Made by a program: the position numbers and the translations under genes
DNA from: Xiashengella succiniciproducens
Lineage (GTDB): Bacteria; Bacteroidota; Bacteroidia; Bacteroidales; Marinilabiliaceae
Assembly: GCF_023674465.1 (NCBI RefSeq)
Contig: NZ_CP098400.1
Coordinates: 1 to 64,000 of the forward strand
Length of the DNA: 64,000 bases
Direction of reading: 5' to 3'
The notes under the pieces: generated by a model
Database searches by the model: none
What the model was told of the DNA's origin: nothing
The model's input: only the letters and a program-made list of their open reading frames with translations
Part shown: positions 63,672 to 64,000 of the stretch, piece by piece
How positions within the stretch are numbered: position 1 is the stretch's first letter
How the letters are laid out: every line of letters starts with the position of its first letter

Positions 63672-64000
63672 TGAACTGGTTTGAAGCACTGATCCTCGGT
63701 CTGATTCAAGGACTGACAGAATTTCTGCCCGTCAGCAGCAGCGGGCATCTCGAACTTGGGAAAGGACTGCTGGGAATAGAAACAGAAGACAGCCTTGCAT
63801 TTACTGTACTTGTGCATGGAGCAACAGTGCTCAGTACCATAGTTGTATTCAGGCAGGATATCTGGCAACTACTGAAAGGGCTTTTCCGCTTTCAGTGGAA
63901 TGAGGAAACAAAATATTTTGTAAAAATTGCAATATCTATGATTCCGATAGCCATTGTCGGACTGTTTTTCAAAGACAGCGTAGAGGCTGTCTTTGAATCT
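63672..64000 (+). CDS. uppP: Undecaprenyl-diphosphatase (3' end outside window)
   Basis: It dephosphorylates undecaprenyl diphosphate to regenerate the lipid carrier for cell-wall and polysaccharide synthesis. The first 109 residues are in view and carry the family motif [15 protein letters not shown] (Glu17 to Leu27), with the active-site Glu17, Ser and His26, plus the second helix region [16 protein letters not shown]. The start is the ATG at 63672, and the frame runs off the right edge of the window. It is the third gene after ftsX and the DUF3098 gene. Confidence 0.94.

Overview
The window looks like chromosome from a member of the Bacteroidota, most likely Bacteroidales or a close relative such as Marinilabiliales. 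The reasons are the many families largely confined to that phylum (DUF4271, DUF3098, DUF6048/DUF6452-like, DUF4268, YfhO), the orders DUF4271-hemD-rnpA-yidD and ftsX-DUF3098-uppP, promoters of the TTTG...TAnnTTTG type instead of TTGACA/TATAAT, weak ribosome binding sites, and a tRNA without an encoded CCA. I cannot assign a genus from sequence alone.

Region 1 (1-12.8 kb). A membrane protein resembling an anti-sigma factor (cut by the left edge) and a luciferase-like flavin oxidoreductase are convergent. Two paralogous outer-membrane barrel proteins follow, one carrying WG repeats, then a solitary carB on the minus strand. A plus-strand operon then runs porin, 57-residue two-helix membrane protein, DUF4268 protein, agmatine deiminase, N-carbamoylputrescine amidase and HAD phosphatase. 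The two middle enzymes make putrescine from agmatine.

Region 2 (12.8-22.9 kb, minus strand). A pair of small envelope proteins is followed, beyond a strong terminator, by a xylan-degrading cluster read as GH10 xylanase lipoprotein, two CE1-type esterases, a very large multidomain GH3 and a GH43-CBM6 protein. No SusC/SusD pair or hybrid two-component regulator is in view.

Region 3 (23-45.6 kb). This is mostly housekeeping: an M16 peptidase pair, tyrS-cvpA, an acyl-adenylating GH3-type enzyme with a deoxynucleoside kinase, small membrane proteins, DUF4271-hemD, rnpA-yidD, a thioester-containing alpha-2-macroglobulin lipoprotein followed by TatD and TcdA proteins, ilvE, typA, tRNA-Asn and a PfkB sugar kinase. 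Several strong intrinsic terminators divide these units.

Region 4 (45.6-62.2 kb). This is a glycan region. It has three glycosyltransferases and a YfhO membrane protein, then a plus-strand set (oxidoreductase, hexapeptide acetyltransferase, DegT aminotransferase, glycosyltransferase) matching the late steps of UDP-2,3-diacetamido uronic acid synthesis. Facing it is a minus-strand set (ATP-grasp enzyme, asparagine-synthase-like protein without the glutaminase cysteine, Wzx-type flippase, polysaccharide deacetylase). Read together these suggest an envelope or exported polysaccharide carrying amide or amino-acid modifications. This is my best candidate for undescribed biology here.

Region 5 (62.4 kb to end). 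ftsX, a DUF3098 gene and the start of uppP form a conserved cell-division and cell-wall cluster cut by the right edge.
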